From: Neorhizobium sp. | Lineage (GTDB): Bacteria > Pseudomonadota > Alphaproteobacteria > Rhizobiales > Rhizobiaceae | Direction: 5' to 3' | Assembly (NCBI GenBank): GCA_028283725.1 | Contig: JAPWKC010000003.1 | Location: 744,001 to 808,000, forward strand | Length of the DNA stretch: 64,000 nucleotides | In this document: positions 29,230 through 40,936 of the stretch, in pieces | How the letters are laid out: the number at the start of each line of letters is the position of its first letter | Position numbering within the stretch: the stretch's first letter is position 1 | Notes under the pieces: model-generated | Told to the model about the DNA's origin: nothing | The model's input: only the letters and a program-made list of their open reading frames with translations | Database searches by the model: none | Made by a program: the position numbers and the translations under genes

Positions 29230-30333
29230 TCAGTCGCCGGGTGACAGAAGCCGATCATAGACCCTTTTCAGCGCAGTCACCTCATTGGCGATGGCGAAGT
29301 TTTTTCGTGCATGGGCAAGGGCATGGGTTGCGGTGCCGGCAAGCAGGCGTGCGTCATCCATGAACATTTCCGCCGCCTCGACCATGGCGTCGAGATCATC
29401 ACGGGGAATGATGCAGCCGGTGCCATGCATGCCGCTGACGACGAGTTCGGGAAAGGCGCCGACATCGGTCGCGATCACCGGAACGCCGGTTGCCATGGCT
29501 TCGAGCGGGGTGAGGCCGAACCCTTCCCAGCGCTGCGGCGCGATGAAGAGGTCCAGCGCGCGATACCAGTCGTCGATATCGGTATGCTCACCAACGAAGA
29601 GGATGCGGTCGGAAAGACCCGCTGCCGATACTTTCTGTTTCAGCCCGGTCTCGAATTCCTGATGTTTTCCGGTGGCGCGGCCGGCGATGATGGCGATCCA
29701 GTCCGGCTTTGCTGGAAGCGCGCGGATCATCGCATCAACGAAGAGATCGGTGCCCTTCTGGTGGCGCACGCGGCCGAAGCAGCCGACGATCTTCTTGTCC
29801 GAGGCAAGGCCGCGGGCGCGCTTGGCATCCGCCTTGTCTGCCGGGGGCGCGAAACGCTCCGTGTCGATACCGTGCAGGATGACGGTGCTGCGCTTCTCCA
29901 TATAGGAGGCGGTGCGGCCGCTCGTGGAGATTACCGCATCCATCTTCGAGATCAGCCATCTCGTCCAGCGGGAATGTTTTCGCTGCGAGGCCGAGGTGAA
30001 GGCGATCTTGACCTTCATCCGCAGAACGTCTCGCATGACGATCGCCGGCAGCATCTCGATATTGCGGCGGGCATGCCAGACGCGGTGGGCGCGGCCCTTC
30101 GGCGGCGTCCAGAGCGAAAGCAGATTGCGGAAACGGATATGCGGCACACGGCCGGGCAGGCCGGGGCCAAGCGCTGCGACCTTGTGGCCGGCCGCATGCT
30201 GGATCGGAACGAGCTGGATGATCGTCGAGGTGACGCCGGACAGGCGCCGCTTGAAGTTCGGCGCGATCACCTCGACGTCACCGATATCGACAACGACAGT
30301 CTCCGGGGCGCCTGAGATCGGGCTGCCGGTCAT
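29230..30333 (-). CDS. lpsB: LPS core glycosyltransferase LpsB
   Basis: 367-residue family 4 glycosyltransferase. The ATG at 30333 is chosen for AGGAGGACAACGGC directly upstream; an in-frame start at 30420 would give a Gly/Asp-rich extension. Features are IAPNFKRRLSGVTSTIIQLV near the N-terminus, GCFGRVRHQKGTDLFVDAMI and the catalytic APQRWEGFGLTPLEAMATGV. In S. meliloti LpsB is needed for normal LPS core and lies beside greA, exactly as here. The gap to greA is 86 bases. Confidence 0.9.
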   Translation of the reverse strand: MTGSPISGAPETVVVDIGDVEVIAPNFKRRLSGVTSTIIQLVPIQHAAGHKVAALGPGLPGRVPHIRFRNLLSLWTPPKGRAHRVWHARRNIEMLPAIVMRDVLRMKVKIAFTSASQRKHSRWTRWLISKMDAVISTSGRTASYMEKRSTVILHGIDTERFAPPADKADAKRARGLASDKKIVGCFGRVRHQKGTDLFVDAMIRALPAKPDWIAIIAGRATGKHQEFETGLKQKVSAAGLSDRILFVGEHTDIDDWYRALDLFIAPQRWEGFGLTPLEAMATGVPVIATDVGAFPELVVSGMHGTGCIIPRDDLDAMVEAAEMFMDDARLLAGTATHALAHARKNFAIANEVTALKRVYDRLLSPGD

Positions 30334-30419
30334 GCCGTTGTCCTCCTGTTCATCGCCTGCCTGCTCGTCACGGGCCTTGTCACCGACTTTTCTGCCACGG
30401 GCCTGTCCGCCACGAAACA

Positions 30420-30896
30420 TCAGCCCCAGGAAATGGAGAGGATCTCGTAGCCCTTGGAACCGCCCGGTGCGACGACCTCGATCGAATCGCCGGCTTCCTT
30501 GCCGATCAGCGCGCGGGCGATCGGCGAGGAGATGGAGATGCGGCCAGCCTTCACGTCGGCTTCCTGATCGCCGACGATCTGGTAGGTCTTCTGTTCTTCC
30601 GTGTCCTCGTCCACCAGCTTGACGGTGGCGCCGAACTTGATGGTCGTGCCGGACATCTTGGACAGGTCGATCACTTCGGCGCGAGCGGTGAAATCCTCCA
30701 GCTCGGTGATGCGGCCCTCGTTGTGGCTCTGCGCCTCCTTGGCGGCATGGTATTCGGCATTTTCGGAAAGGTCGCCATGGGCGCGCGCTTCGGCGATCGC
30801 CTCGATGATACGGGGACGCTCTTCCTGCTGGCGCCAGCGCAGTTCTTCCTGCAGCTTGACGAAGCCGTTCTGCGTCATCGGTACCTTTTCAACCAT
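30420..30896 (-). CDS. greA: Transcription elongation factor GreA
   Basis: 158-residue factor that rescues backtracked RNA polymerase by stimulating transcript cleavage. The N-terminal coiled coil carries the acidic tip in [14 protein letters not shown], and the C-terminal FKBP-like domain ends [16 protein letters not shown]. The ATG at 30896 follows AAGGACAATGCA; the longer in-frame start at 30977 is rejected. It is upstream of lpsB on the same strand. Confidence 0.96.
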   Translation of the reverse strand: MVEKVPMTQNGFVKLQEELRWRQQEERPRIIEAIAEARAHGDLSENAEYHAAKEAQSHNEGRITELEDFTARAEVIDLSKMSGTTIKFGATVKLVDEDTEEQKTYQIVGDQEADVKAGRISISSPIARALIGKEAGDSIEVVAPGGSKGYEILSISWG

Positions 30897-31140
30897 TGCA
30901 TTGTCCTTAAGGCTCATGACCGCGCGCCCGGTTCTTCGGCATGGCGCGGCCACAAAAAGAAACAGGTTCCGGAGCAAAACTTCGGAACCATTCGAAACAT
31001 CAGAATTTAGGTCACTATAACAGAAATTCGACAGTCCTTGCTAGGAATTTCGAAGGGCTGTCAGCGAACTCTCTGTGATTTCATCTGCCGCATCCGCAAC
31101 CGATTTGTCAATCGCTTGACTTTGGGGGTCAGAACATATA

Positions 31141-32385
31141 GTGAACAACGGAATGAAGAAATCGCTGAAAGAACGGTTGGCGATCTTGTCCGACGCCGCG
31201 AAATACGATGCGTCCTGCGCCTCCAGCGGCACGTCATCGCGCAACTCGCTGCAATCGGGCGGGCTCGGCTCGACGGAAGGATCCGGCATCTGCCATGCCT
31301 ATGCGCCGGATGGCCGCTGCATCTCGCTTCTGAAAATCCTGCTCACCAATTTCTGCATCTATGACTGCGCCTATTGCATCAACCGCTCGTCGTCGAATGT
31401 CGAGCGTGCGAGGTTCACGCCGGACGAGGTCGTGTGGCTGACGCTGGAATTCTACCGGCGCAATTATATCGAGGGCCTGTTTCTCTCGTCGGGCATCATC
31501 CGCTCGTCCGACCATACGATGGAGGAGATGGTGAAGATCGCCAGGGACCTGCGCGTCGTTCACAATTTCCGCGGCTACATCCATCTGAAGACCATACCCG
31601 AGGCGTCTGCGCATCTGATCGAGCAGGCGGGGCTTTATGCCGACCGGCTATCGATCAATATCGAACTGCCGACCGATCACGGCATTGCCCGCTATGCGCC
31701 GGAAAAGCGGCCCGACAATATCCGCCGCTCGATGGGGGAACTGCGGCTGAAGATGGAGGAAATGGCCGAGCCGACCTTGCAGACGAAGCGGAAAAAGAAA
31801 TTCGTGCCGGCCGGGCAGAGCACGCAGATGATCGTCGGCGCCGATGGCGCCAACGACGCGACCATTCTCGGCACCAGCGCGCGGCTTTACGGCAGCTACG
31901 GCCTGAAGCGCGTCTATTATTCGGCCTTTTCGCCGATCCCCGATTCGTCGCGGGCTTTGCCGCTGATCAAGCCGCCGCTGATGCGCGAGCACCGGCTCTA
32001 TCAGGCCGACTGGCTCTACCGTTTCTACGGGTTCGATATCGGCGAGATCACCGCAACGCGCGACGACGGCATGCTCGACCTCGATCTCGACCCGAAGCTT
32101 GCCTGGGCGCTGTCGCACCGCGAGCGCTTTCCCGTCGACGTCAACCGCGCCGACCGGGAAATGCTGCTCAGGGTGCCGGGGTTCGGCACCAAGACCGTCA
32201 AGAGCATCCTGTCGTCGCGGCGGTTCAGAACGCTGCGGCTCGAGGACCTGAAGCGACTTGGCGTATCGCTGAAGAAGGTGCAGGCCTTCATCGTCTGCGA
32301 GGGGTGGTCGCCGCACCGGATGGTGGATCGCACCGATCTGAGGGCCATGTTCCAGCCGAAGCCGGAACAGCTGTCGCTGCTCTAG
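31141..32385 (+). CDS. Putative DNA modification/repair radical SAM protein (TIGR03916-like)
   Basis: 414 residues. The radical-SAM cluster cysteines are C72, C76 and C79 (FCIYDCAYC). Other family segments are AAKYDASCASSGT, GLFLSSGII, YIHLKTIPEA and VPAGQSTQMIVGA. The C-terminus has a helix-hairpin-helix DNA-binding element (NRADREMLLRVPGFGTKTVK, about 336-355). The start is the GTG at 31141 or the ATG at 31153; neither has a strong ribosome-binding site. The UdgX-fusion gene starts 62 bases after the stop on the same strand, a pairing I recall as conserved across many bacteria. The reaction is unknown. Confidence 0.9.
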   Translation: MNNGMKKSLKERLAILSDAAKYDASCASSGTSSRNSLQSGGLGSTEGSGICHAYAPDGRCISLLKILLTNFCIYDCAYCINRSSSNVERARFTPDEVVWLTLEFYRRNYIEGLFLSSGIIRSSDHTMEEMVKIARDLRVVHNFRGYIHLKTIPEASAHLIEQAGLYADRLSINIELPTDHGIARYAPEKRPDNIRRSMGELRLKMEEMAEPTLQTKRKKKFVPAGQSTQMIVGADGANDATILGTSARLYGSYGLKRVYYSAFSPIPDSSRALPLIKPPLMREHRLYQADWLYRFYGFDIGEITATRDDGMLDLDLDPKLAWALSHRERFPVDVNRADREMLLRVPGFGTKTVKSILSSRRFRTLRLEDLKRLGVSLKKVQAFIVCEGWSPHRMVDRTDLRAMFQPKPEQLSLL

Positions 32386-32447
32386 AGGCGTTTGCGCATG
32401 TCGTTATCGCAAGACCGCAGCCCGCTTTGCCCGCCATGCTTTGAGAG

Positions 32448-33923
32448 ATGTCATCGATGATCATGTTTCGTCATTCCTTGCGGGGCAGGGGCGATCTCAC
32501 CGAGTGGCGGGATGCGGCGCGCGCCTTTCTGATGGCGGGCTGCGTGCCCGAAATCATCGAATGGCGGACGATGGACGATGCCGACGGCCTGTTCGGCTTC
32601 GACGAGAACCGTTTTCCGCCGCCGGCCGAGGTGCCGCCGAGGATCACGGTGACGCCGTCCTTCATAAAGCTTGCCGAAGCCGTGCTGTGCCATTGCGACC
32701 CGACCCGGTTTGCGCTTCTCTACAGGCTGCTATTCAGGCTCTTCCATTCGCATGGCCTGCTCGACATGGCGGCCGACCCGGATGTGAATGCCGCGCGAAA
32801 ACTGGCGAAATCGGTGGCGCGCGACTATCACAAGATGACCGCCTTCGTGCGCTTCAAGGAATTGCCGCTGCCCGAGGGCGTGGTCGGCCGGCGGCGGTTC
32901 ATCGCCTGGTTCGAGCCGGATCATTTCATCGTCTCGCGCGTCGCGCCGTTCTTCCAGCGGCGGTTTACCGACATGGACTGGCTGATCCTGACGCCGAAGG
33001 GATCTGCCTCCTGGGATGGCGAGACGCTGCGCGTGACCGACGATCCGGCGCAAAAGCCCGATCTCAAGGACGAGACGGACGATCTCTGGCGCATCTATTA
33101 CGCATCGATCTTCAACCCGGCGCGGCTGAAGGTGAAGATGATGATGACGGAGATGCCGAAGAAATACTGGAAGAACCTGCCGGAGGCCGAGCTTATCCCG
33201 AGCCTGATCGCCAATGCGGAGAGGCAGGTCATCGAGATGGGGCGCAAGGCCGCAAGCGAGCCGCAGGCCTTTCACCATCGCATTCAGGAGGCCGCGGCGC
33301 GACGCCCGGTAGAACAGGGGCCGGCGGCGGGCACGCTTGCCGCATTGAAGGAAGAGGCACGGCATTGCACGCGCTGCGACATCCACTGTCTCGCCACCCA
33401 GACGGTGTTCGGCGAAGGGCCGGAGGGCGCGCAGGTGATGATCGTCGGCGAACAGCCGGGGGATCAGGAGGATCTCGCCGGACGTCCGTTTGTCGGACCG
33501 GCGGGAAAGCTGTTCAACGAGACGCTGGCGCTTGTCGGCATCGATCGCAGCCTTCTCTACGTCACCAATGCGGTCAAGCATTTCAAATATGTCCCGCGCG
33601 GCAAAAGGCGCATCCATCAGAAGCCAAACATGGGCGAGATCCGCCAGTGTCGCTGGTGGCTTGGCCAGGAGATCGAGCTGGTAAAGCCGAAGCTCGTGGT
33701 TGCGATGGGCGCAAGCGCGCTGTTTGCGCTGACCGACATGAAGCAGCGACTGGAGGATGTGCGCGGCGAGCCGATGCCGATGGAGGACGGAAGGGTGCTG
33801 TTTGCCACCGTGCATCCGTCCTATCTCCTGCGCATTCCCGATGCGGACCTGCGCAGTGTCGAGTTGCAGCGGTTTCGGCAAGATATGGAATCGGTTCAAC
33901 GGCTTATGGCGCGAACCGGATAA
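32448..33923 (+). CDS. udgX: DUF4130 (TIGR03915)-UdgX fusion: uracil-DNA-binding protein
   Basis: 491 residues in two parts. Residues about 1-280 match the TIGR03915/DUF4130 pattern (WRDAARAFLMAGCVPEIIEW, RDYHKMTAFVRFKEL, YYASIFNPARLKVKMMM). Residues about 305-491 are a family 4-like uracil-DNA glycosylase with four cluster cysteines expected (HCTRCDIHC here), GEQPGDQEDLAGRPFVGPAG, and the UdgX-specific insert KRRIHQKPNMGE with H390. In mycobacterial UdgX the histidine of this loop bonds covalently to the abasic sugar after uracil removal. It is co-oriented with the radical SAM gene. The start could be one of the nearby Met codons at 32457 or 32463. Confidence 0.9.
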   Translation: MSSMIMFRHSLRGRGDLTEWRDAARAFLMAGCVPEIIEWRTMDDADGLFGFDENRFPPPAEVPPRITVTPSFIKLAEAVLCHCDPTRFALLYRLLFRLFHSHGLLDMAADPDVNAARKLAKSVARDYHKMTAFVRFKELPLPEGVVGRRRFIAWFEPDHFIVSRVAPFFQRRFTDMDWLILTPKGSASWDGETLRVTDDPAQKPDLKDETDDLWRIYYASIFNPARLKVKMMMTEMPKKYWKNLPEAELIPSLIANAERQVIEMGRKAASEPQAFHHRIQEAAARRPVEQGPAAGTLAALKEEARHCTRCDIHCLATQTVFGEGPEGAQVMIVGEQPGDQEDLAGRPFVGPAGKLFNETLALVGIDRSLLYVTNAVKHFKYVPRGKRRIHQKPNMGEIRQCRWWLGQEIELVKPKLVVAMGASALFALTDMKQRLEDVRGEPMPMEDGRVLFATVHPSYLLRIPDADLRSVELQRFRQDMESVQRLMARTG

Positions 33924-34292
33924 TGTGATGGAAGACCGGGAGTTGCCGCTCTGCGGCGCAGGGCGCCGGCTCACAGAAGGACGGCATCCGCTATCGCGGG
34001 CGTTGCGCGGGGTGCGTCTTAAAAAAAGGCGAGGTCGGACCGGCAGCAGCAAGAGCCGGGCTTGGGGCGGTCGCGGAAAGCAGGAGAGGGATTTCAAGGA
34101 CGGCCAGCGTGATCTCGCGGCAGCGACGTGACGTCAATCGGCCACCCGACCCCGTTCTAAAGATAACGGCAGTCGCGTCCTCGGCGCCGCTTATGACAGA
34201 TCGAACGCGATTGTCCAGTCGAGTTTGGCCGCGGTGAGGCGGATGCCGTCGCATCTGTCCTGTCTGAAAGCAGAAACGTAAAAGGTGCCATA
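33924..34292. other. Gene-free stretch after udgX
   Basis: No supported gene. An A-run near 34020 and a short minus-strand open segment after the next gene's stop, ending KLDWTIAFDLS, are the only features seen; the latter lacks a start of its own. Confidence 0.5.
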
Positions 34293-34637
34293 TCAGCCGA
34301 GAATAGCTGTCTTGATTGATGTCCAGGTGTTTAGGATCGCGATCAAGGCCGGTGCCACGCCAAGCATCGTCGCCAGCTTGCCTGCCGTGGGAAGCGCATC
34401 GAGACGGCCCTTCAACTGGCCGACATCAAAAGCGGAAGGACGACCGTCCATCTTGCCTTTGATTTCCGCAGAGCTTTGCAGCAGGACCTTGAGGCCCCCC
34501 TTGATCTCTCTCATATCCTCTTCGAGGCGTGTGACGCGCGTTTCCAAATCATCGCCTCCCGGAGGCTCTGTCCCGCCTGAGACTGCTTGATCCTTGCTGC
34601 CTGCGACAAACGGTTCGAGTTTCTTGTTTTCAGCCAT
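34293..34637 (-). CDS. Hypothetical protein with coiled coil and C-terminal membrane segment
   Basis: 114 residues. A polar N-terminus is followed by a heptad-like coiled coil (LETRVTRLEEDMREIKGGLK, about 31-50) and a hydrophobic C-terminal stretch (LATMLGVAPALIAIL) that may span or touch the membrane. This plan recalls small phage XhlA-type or conserved rhizobial hypotheticals, but I do not recognise the family. The ribosome-binding site is weak (GGATCGGG). Codon use looks like real coding. Confidence 0.6.
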   Translation of the reverse strand: MAENKKLEPFVAGSKDQAVSGGTEPPGGDDLETRVTRLEEDMREIKGGLKVLLQSSAEIKGKMDGRPSAFDVGQLKGRLDALPTAGKLATMLGVAPALIAILNTWTSIKTAILG

Positions 34638-34999
34638 CTAGCCCGATCCAACCGCAGATATAGGCTAAACTGCGCGGTATGGGGGCTTGCAGAGGCCCAT
34701 TCACTCCCCAGGGTCATAGCCGAATAAAGATGACGACTTGTCACGTTAAGGTTCGCATCGCTGATGGCGAAGTCAACGAGAACGTCGATCATACGTGCGG
34801 GCGGTGGTGGTGTCGCCTTATCCACAGCGGTCAACTGAACCGCCGTTAACCTCGGCGCCTGCAATTTCCGCCGTTTGCACCGCAGCATAACGGGTGGCGG
34901 AACAGGGTTAACACGGCGTTAGCCTTGTTTGGTGTCTTGCCGAGACACAATCCTGTATCATTTTTATTCTGCGGCGAGATCAAACCGGAGGGCACGCCC
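34638..34999. other. Gene-free stretch with no clear feature
   Basis: About 360 bases between two divergent small genes. Nothing beyond AT-richer patches near 34880-34980, where promoters for the flanking genes are likely. Confidence 0.4.
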
Positions 35000-35116
35000 A
35001 TGACGCGGCGGCTGGCAAGCCTGATCATGTCGATCATCCTGAATGTCGCGATGTGCGCAGGCGCGCTCGTGGCCATGCTTTTGATGTGGCGGATGTTCAG
35101 GGATTATGCGGGGTAG
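35000..35116 (+). CDS. Very small membrane protein, hypothetical (38 aa)
   Basis: A 38-codon frame with GGAGGG 8 bases before the ATG. Nearly the whole protein is one hydrophobic helix (LIMSIILNVAMCAGALVAML) between a basic start (MTRRLAS) and a basic end (WRMFRDYAG), giving an orientation expected of a single-span peptide. I do not recognise a family. The strong ribosome-binding site and amphipathic layout support translation. Confidence 0.5.
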   Translation: MTRRLASLIMSIILNVAMCAGALVAMLLMWRMFRDYAG

Positions 35117-35146
35117 AGGCTCAGGCCCGGTGGAAGAAAGCCGTCT

Positions 35147-35353
35147 TCACGCGGCCTTGTTCAGCATTGCGGGCGGCAGGTTCTTTCTGGCGTCCAGCAC
35201 TTCCATGCCGACGATGCGACCTGTCTCGTCATAATCGAGAACGATGCCGGTTGCGACTTCCTCGCTCTCGGCGATCTCTTCCGTGGAGAAGCGGATATAG
35301 GCTGCATCCACCGTGGCGTCGTATTCCACAACAGGCGTAAGCTGAACCGACAT
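35147..35353 (-). CDS. DUF2283 domain-containing protein
   Basis: 68-residue protein. The core VEYDATVDAAYIRFSTEEIA, then GIVLDYDETGRIVGMEVLDA is the DUF2283 pattern. AGGAGG lies just before the ATG at 35353, and this ATG overlaps the stop of the DUF4258 gene by one base (TGATG), so the two are coupled. The pairing looks like a toxin-antitoxin module, with DUF2283 as candidate antitoxin; that is inference. Confidence 0.85.
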   Translation of the reverse strand: MSVQLTPVVEYDATVDAAYIRFSTEEIAESEEVATGIVLDYDETGRIVGMEVLDARKNLPPAMLNKAA

Positions 35354-35610
35354 CACACGGGCCTCCTGGCGCCACGATCTAGAAACGCGGATATTATACG
35401 GATTTCTGACGCGGTTTCTACGCATACTACGCGCATATGGCGATTGCCGCATTCCGGCAGCTGGCGATAACGCCTTTCGGCCCCGTTGCCGGCCGGGTCG
35501 GGCTCGACCCAGTCTGGATTTGAGACCGTTGCCTCTATCCAGGCTTTCTCAAGCCGGCGCTCCCTCACGACCGTTTCGGCATGGAGGGAGTAGCGCGCCG
35601 GCTTGAGCAT
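35353..35610 (-). CDS. DUF4258 domain-containing protein
   Basis: 85-residue small basic protein. YSLHAETVVRERRLEKAWIE near the N-terminus and RVVCVETASEIRIISAFLDR near the end match DUF4258, which is distantly related to RelE/BrnT-type toxins. It is first in a two-gene unit with DUF2283 and lies just after the carB stop (10 bases), so it could also be read from the carB transcript. Confidence 0.85.
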   Translation of the reverse strand: MLKPARYSLHAETVVRERRLEKAWIEATVSNPDWVEPDPAGNGAERRYRQLPECGNRHMRVVCVETASEIRIISAFLDRGARRPV

Positions 35611-35619
35611 GTTTTTGCC

Positions 35620-39105
<3,486 letters not shown>

Positions 39106-39603
39106 GGTCTCTATCCGCTTTGTTCCTGCGCGAAAAACCGGCACGGGGAGAGGTCTCACCGGTCGGGTTGCGCGCGTTTGGTCTTTTCAGGCTAGACGCG
39201 GCTTATAGGCAAATGTGCCGGGAAACGGAACCCCATAATTGAGCAAATCGACAGGAAAAGCGTTCTGCGCCCTTCCGAACCGTCATGGTTGCAACGCCGT
39301 GCCGGTACCGGGCGCGCACGATCGCGATTTTTCGCCCTCCCTGTGGCAAGTGTGCCGCTGCGGGACGCAAATGCAGCATGAGTAAGCGTAAAGTCACGAA
39401 AGCGTACCGTTCACCGCGTTCCCGACATGGACAGGCTTGTGGGTACGGACTAATTGCGTTGCCAATCATAGTTTGGCGGTACCAATCGTCTCGATGCGCC
39501 GTGGCAGGATGCCAGATGCGCATCAGGCGGGCTGCGGGGCGTGACCCCCGCGCGGCCCTATCAGGACGATTCGGCGACGGCCCCAGCGCACAGAGACAAA
39601 ACC
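39106..39603. other. Divergent promoter region between carB and the Fsr-type exporter
   Basis: About 500 bases without a supported gene. It should hold the carB leader (left) and the exporter promoter (right). I see no obvious riboswitch or terminator-attenuator. Confidence 0.4.
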
Positions 39604-40815
39604 ATGGCCGACGCCACCTCGAAGCCGATCACGTCCGCCCAGGCGGAAACGACCGTCATGCCGATCATTCTGGCGGCCAGCTTCTGCCATATGCTGAACG
39701 ACATCATGCAGTCGATGATCTCGGCGATCTACCCGATGCTGAAGACCGGCTTCAATCTGGATTTCTGGCAGATCGGCCTTCTGACGCTCGCCTTCCAGTG
39801 CACCGCCTCGCTGCTCCAGCCGCTGATCGGCATCGTCACCGACAAGAAACCCTATCCCTATTCCCTGCCGATCGGCATGGGCGCCACCTTTATCGGCCTG
39901 TTCCTGCTGGCCGGCAGCCATGTCTATATCATGCTCCTCGTGGCTGCCGCGCTTGTCGGCATCGGCTCGGCCGTCTTCCATCCGGAAGCCTCGCGCGTTG
40001 CGCGGCTCGCGGCCGGCGGGCGCTACGGTTTTGCGCAGGCGACCTTCCAGGTGGGCGGCAATTTCGGTCAGGCGATCGGCCCGTTGATCGCGGCCTTCCT
40101 GATCGTGCCGAACGGGCAGGGGAGCGTTGCATGGTTTTCCGGCTTCGCGCTTCTCGGCATCGTCGTGCTTTCCTGGGTGGCGCGCTGGTACAAGGCGCAT
40201 ATGGCCGCCACGAAAGGCCGCAAGAAGACCATCAAGGCCCATAACCTGCCGCGCCGCACCGTCGTCGTGGCGCTGACGGTTCTTGCGATCCTCACCTTTT
40301 CGAAGAATGCCTACATGGCCTCGATCAGCAGCTATTACACGTTCTTCGTCATCGAGCGCTTCGGCGTGACGGTGCAGATGTCGCAGGTCATGCTGTTCGT
40401 CTTCCTCGGCGCCGTCGCGCTCGGCACGCTGGTCGGCGGGCCGATCGGCGACCGGTTCGGCTCCAAGACCGTCATCTGGGTGTCGATCATCGGCGCCCTG
40501 CCGTTCACGCTTTTGATGCCGTTCGCTAATCTGGAGATGACGATCGTCCTGTCGGCGCTGGTCGGGCTGATCATGGCGTCGTCCTTCCCGGCGATCGTTG
40601 TGATGGCGCAGGAACTTGTGCCGGGCCGGGTCGGCATGATCGCCGGCATCTTCTTCGGCATCGCATTCGGCGTCGCCGGGATCGCGGCCGCCATTCTCGG
40701 CGTCTTCGCCGACAGCTACGGTATCGGCTTCGTCTACACGATCTGCGCCTTCCTGCCGCTTTTCGGCCTGTTGACCGTCTTCCTGCCATCGAAAAAGGCG
40801 CTCGCCGGAGCATGA
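39604..40815 (+). CDS. fsr: Fosmidomycin-resistance-type MFS transporter
   Basis: 403-residue inner-membrane transporter of the Fsr branch of the major facilitator superfamily. Features are the N-terminal ILAASFCHMLNDIMQSMISA, LLQPLIGIVTDKKPYPYSL and VGIGSAVFHPEASRVARLAA, the last a hallmark of Fsr proteins. The ATG at 39604 has only a modest ribosome-binding site. In E. coli Fsr confers fosmidomycin resistance; the natural substrate here is unknown. A hairpin terminator follows. Confidence 0.9.
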   Translation: MADATSKPITSAQAETTVMPIILAASFCHMLNDIMQSMISAIYPMLKTGFNLDFWQIGLLTLAFQCTASLLQPLIGIVTDKKPYPYSLPIGMGATFIGLFLLAGSHVYIMLLVAAALVGIGSAVFHPEASRVARLAAGGRYGFAQATFQVGGNFGQAIGPLIAAFLIVPNGQGSVAWFSGFALLGIVVLSWVARWYKAHMAATKGRKKTIKAHNLPRRTVVVALTVLAILTFSKNAYMASISSYYTFFVIERFGVTVQMSQVMLFVFLGAVALGTLVGGPIGDRFGSKTVIWVSIIGALPFTLLMPFANLEMTIVLSALVGLIMASSFPAIVVMAQELVPGRVGMIAGIFFGIAFGVAGIAAAILGVFADSYGIGFVYTICAFLPLFGLLTVFLPSKKALAGA

Positions 40816-40826
40816 ATGCCGCATCT

Positions 40827-40859
40827 GCGATCCGTCAGCGTGACGTGACGGATCGCTTT
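40827..40859 (+). terminator. Terminator after the Fsr-type gene
   Basis: A perfect 11-bp stem GCGATCCGTCA (40827-40837)/TGACGGATCGC (40846-40856) with an 8-base loop is followed by TTT. Confidence 0.7.
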
Positions 40860-40936
40860 CGGCGCGATCCGCCCTATAATAGGGCAAATCGGGCGATGAC
40901 CCAGTCCGCCCCATGGCGCCAACGGGAGTAGAAGCG

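Noticed and set aside
34190-34292. Minus-strand open segment ending KLDWTIAFDLS after the coiled-coil gene
   Set aside because: It follows that gene's TGA in the same frame and has no start; too short to call a gene remnant with confidence.
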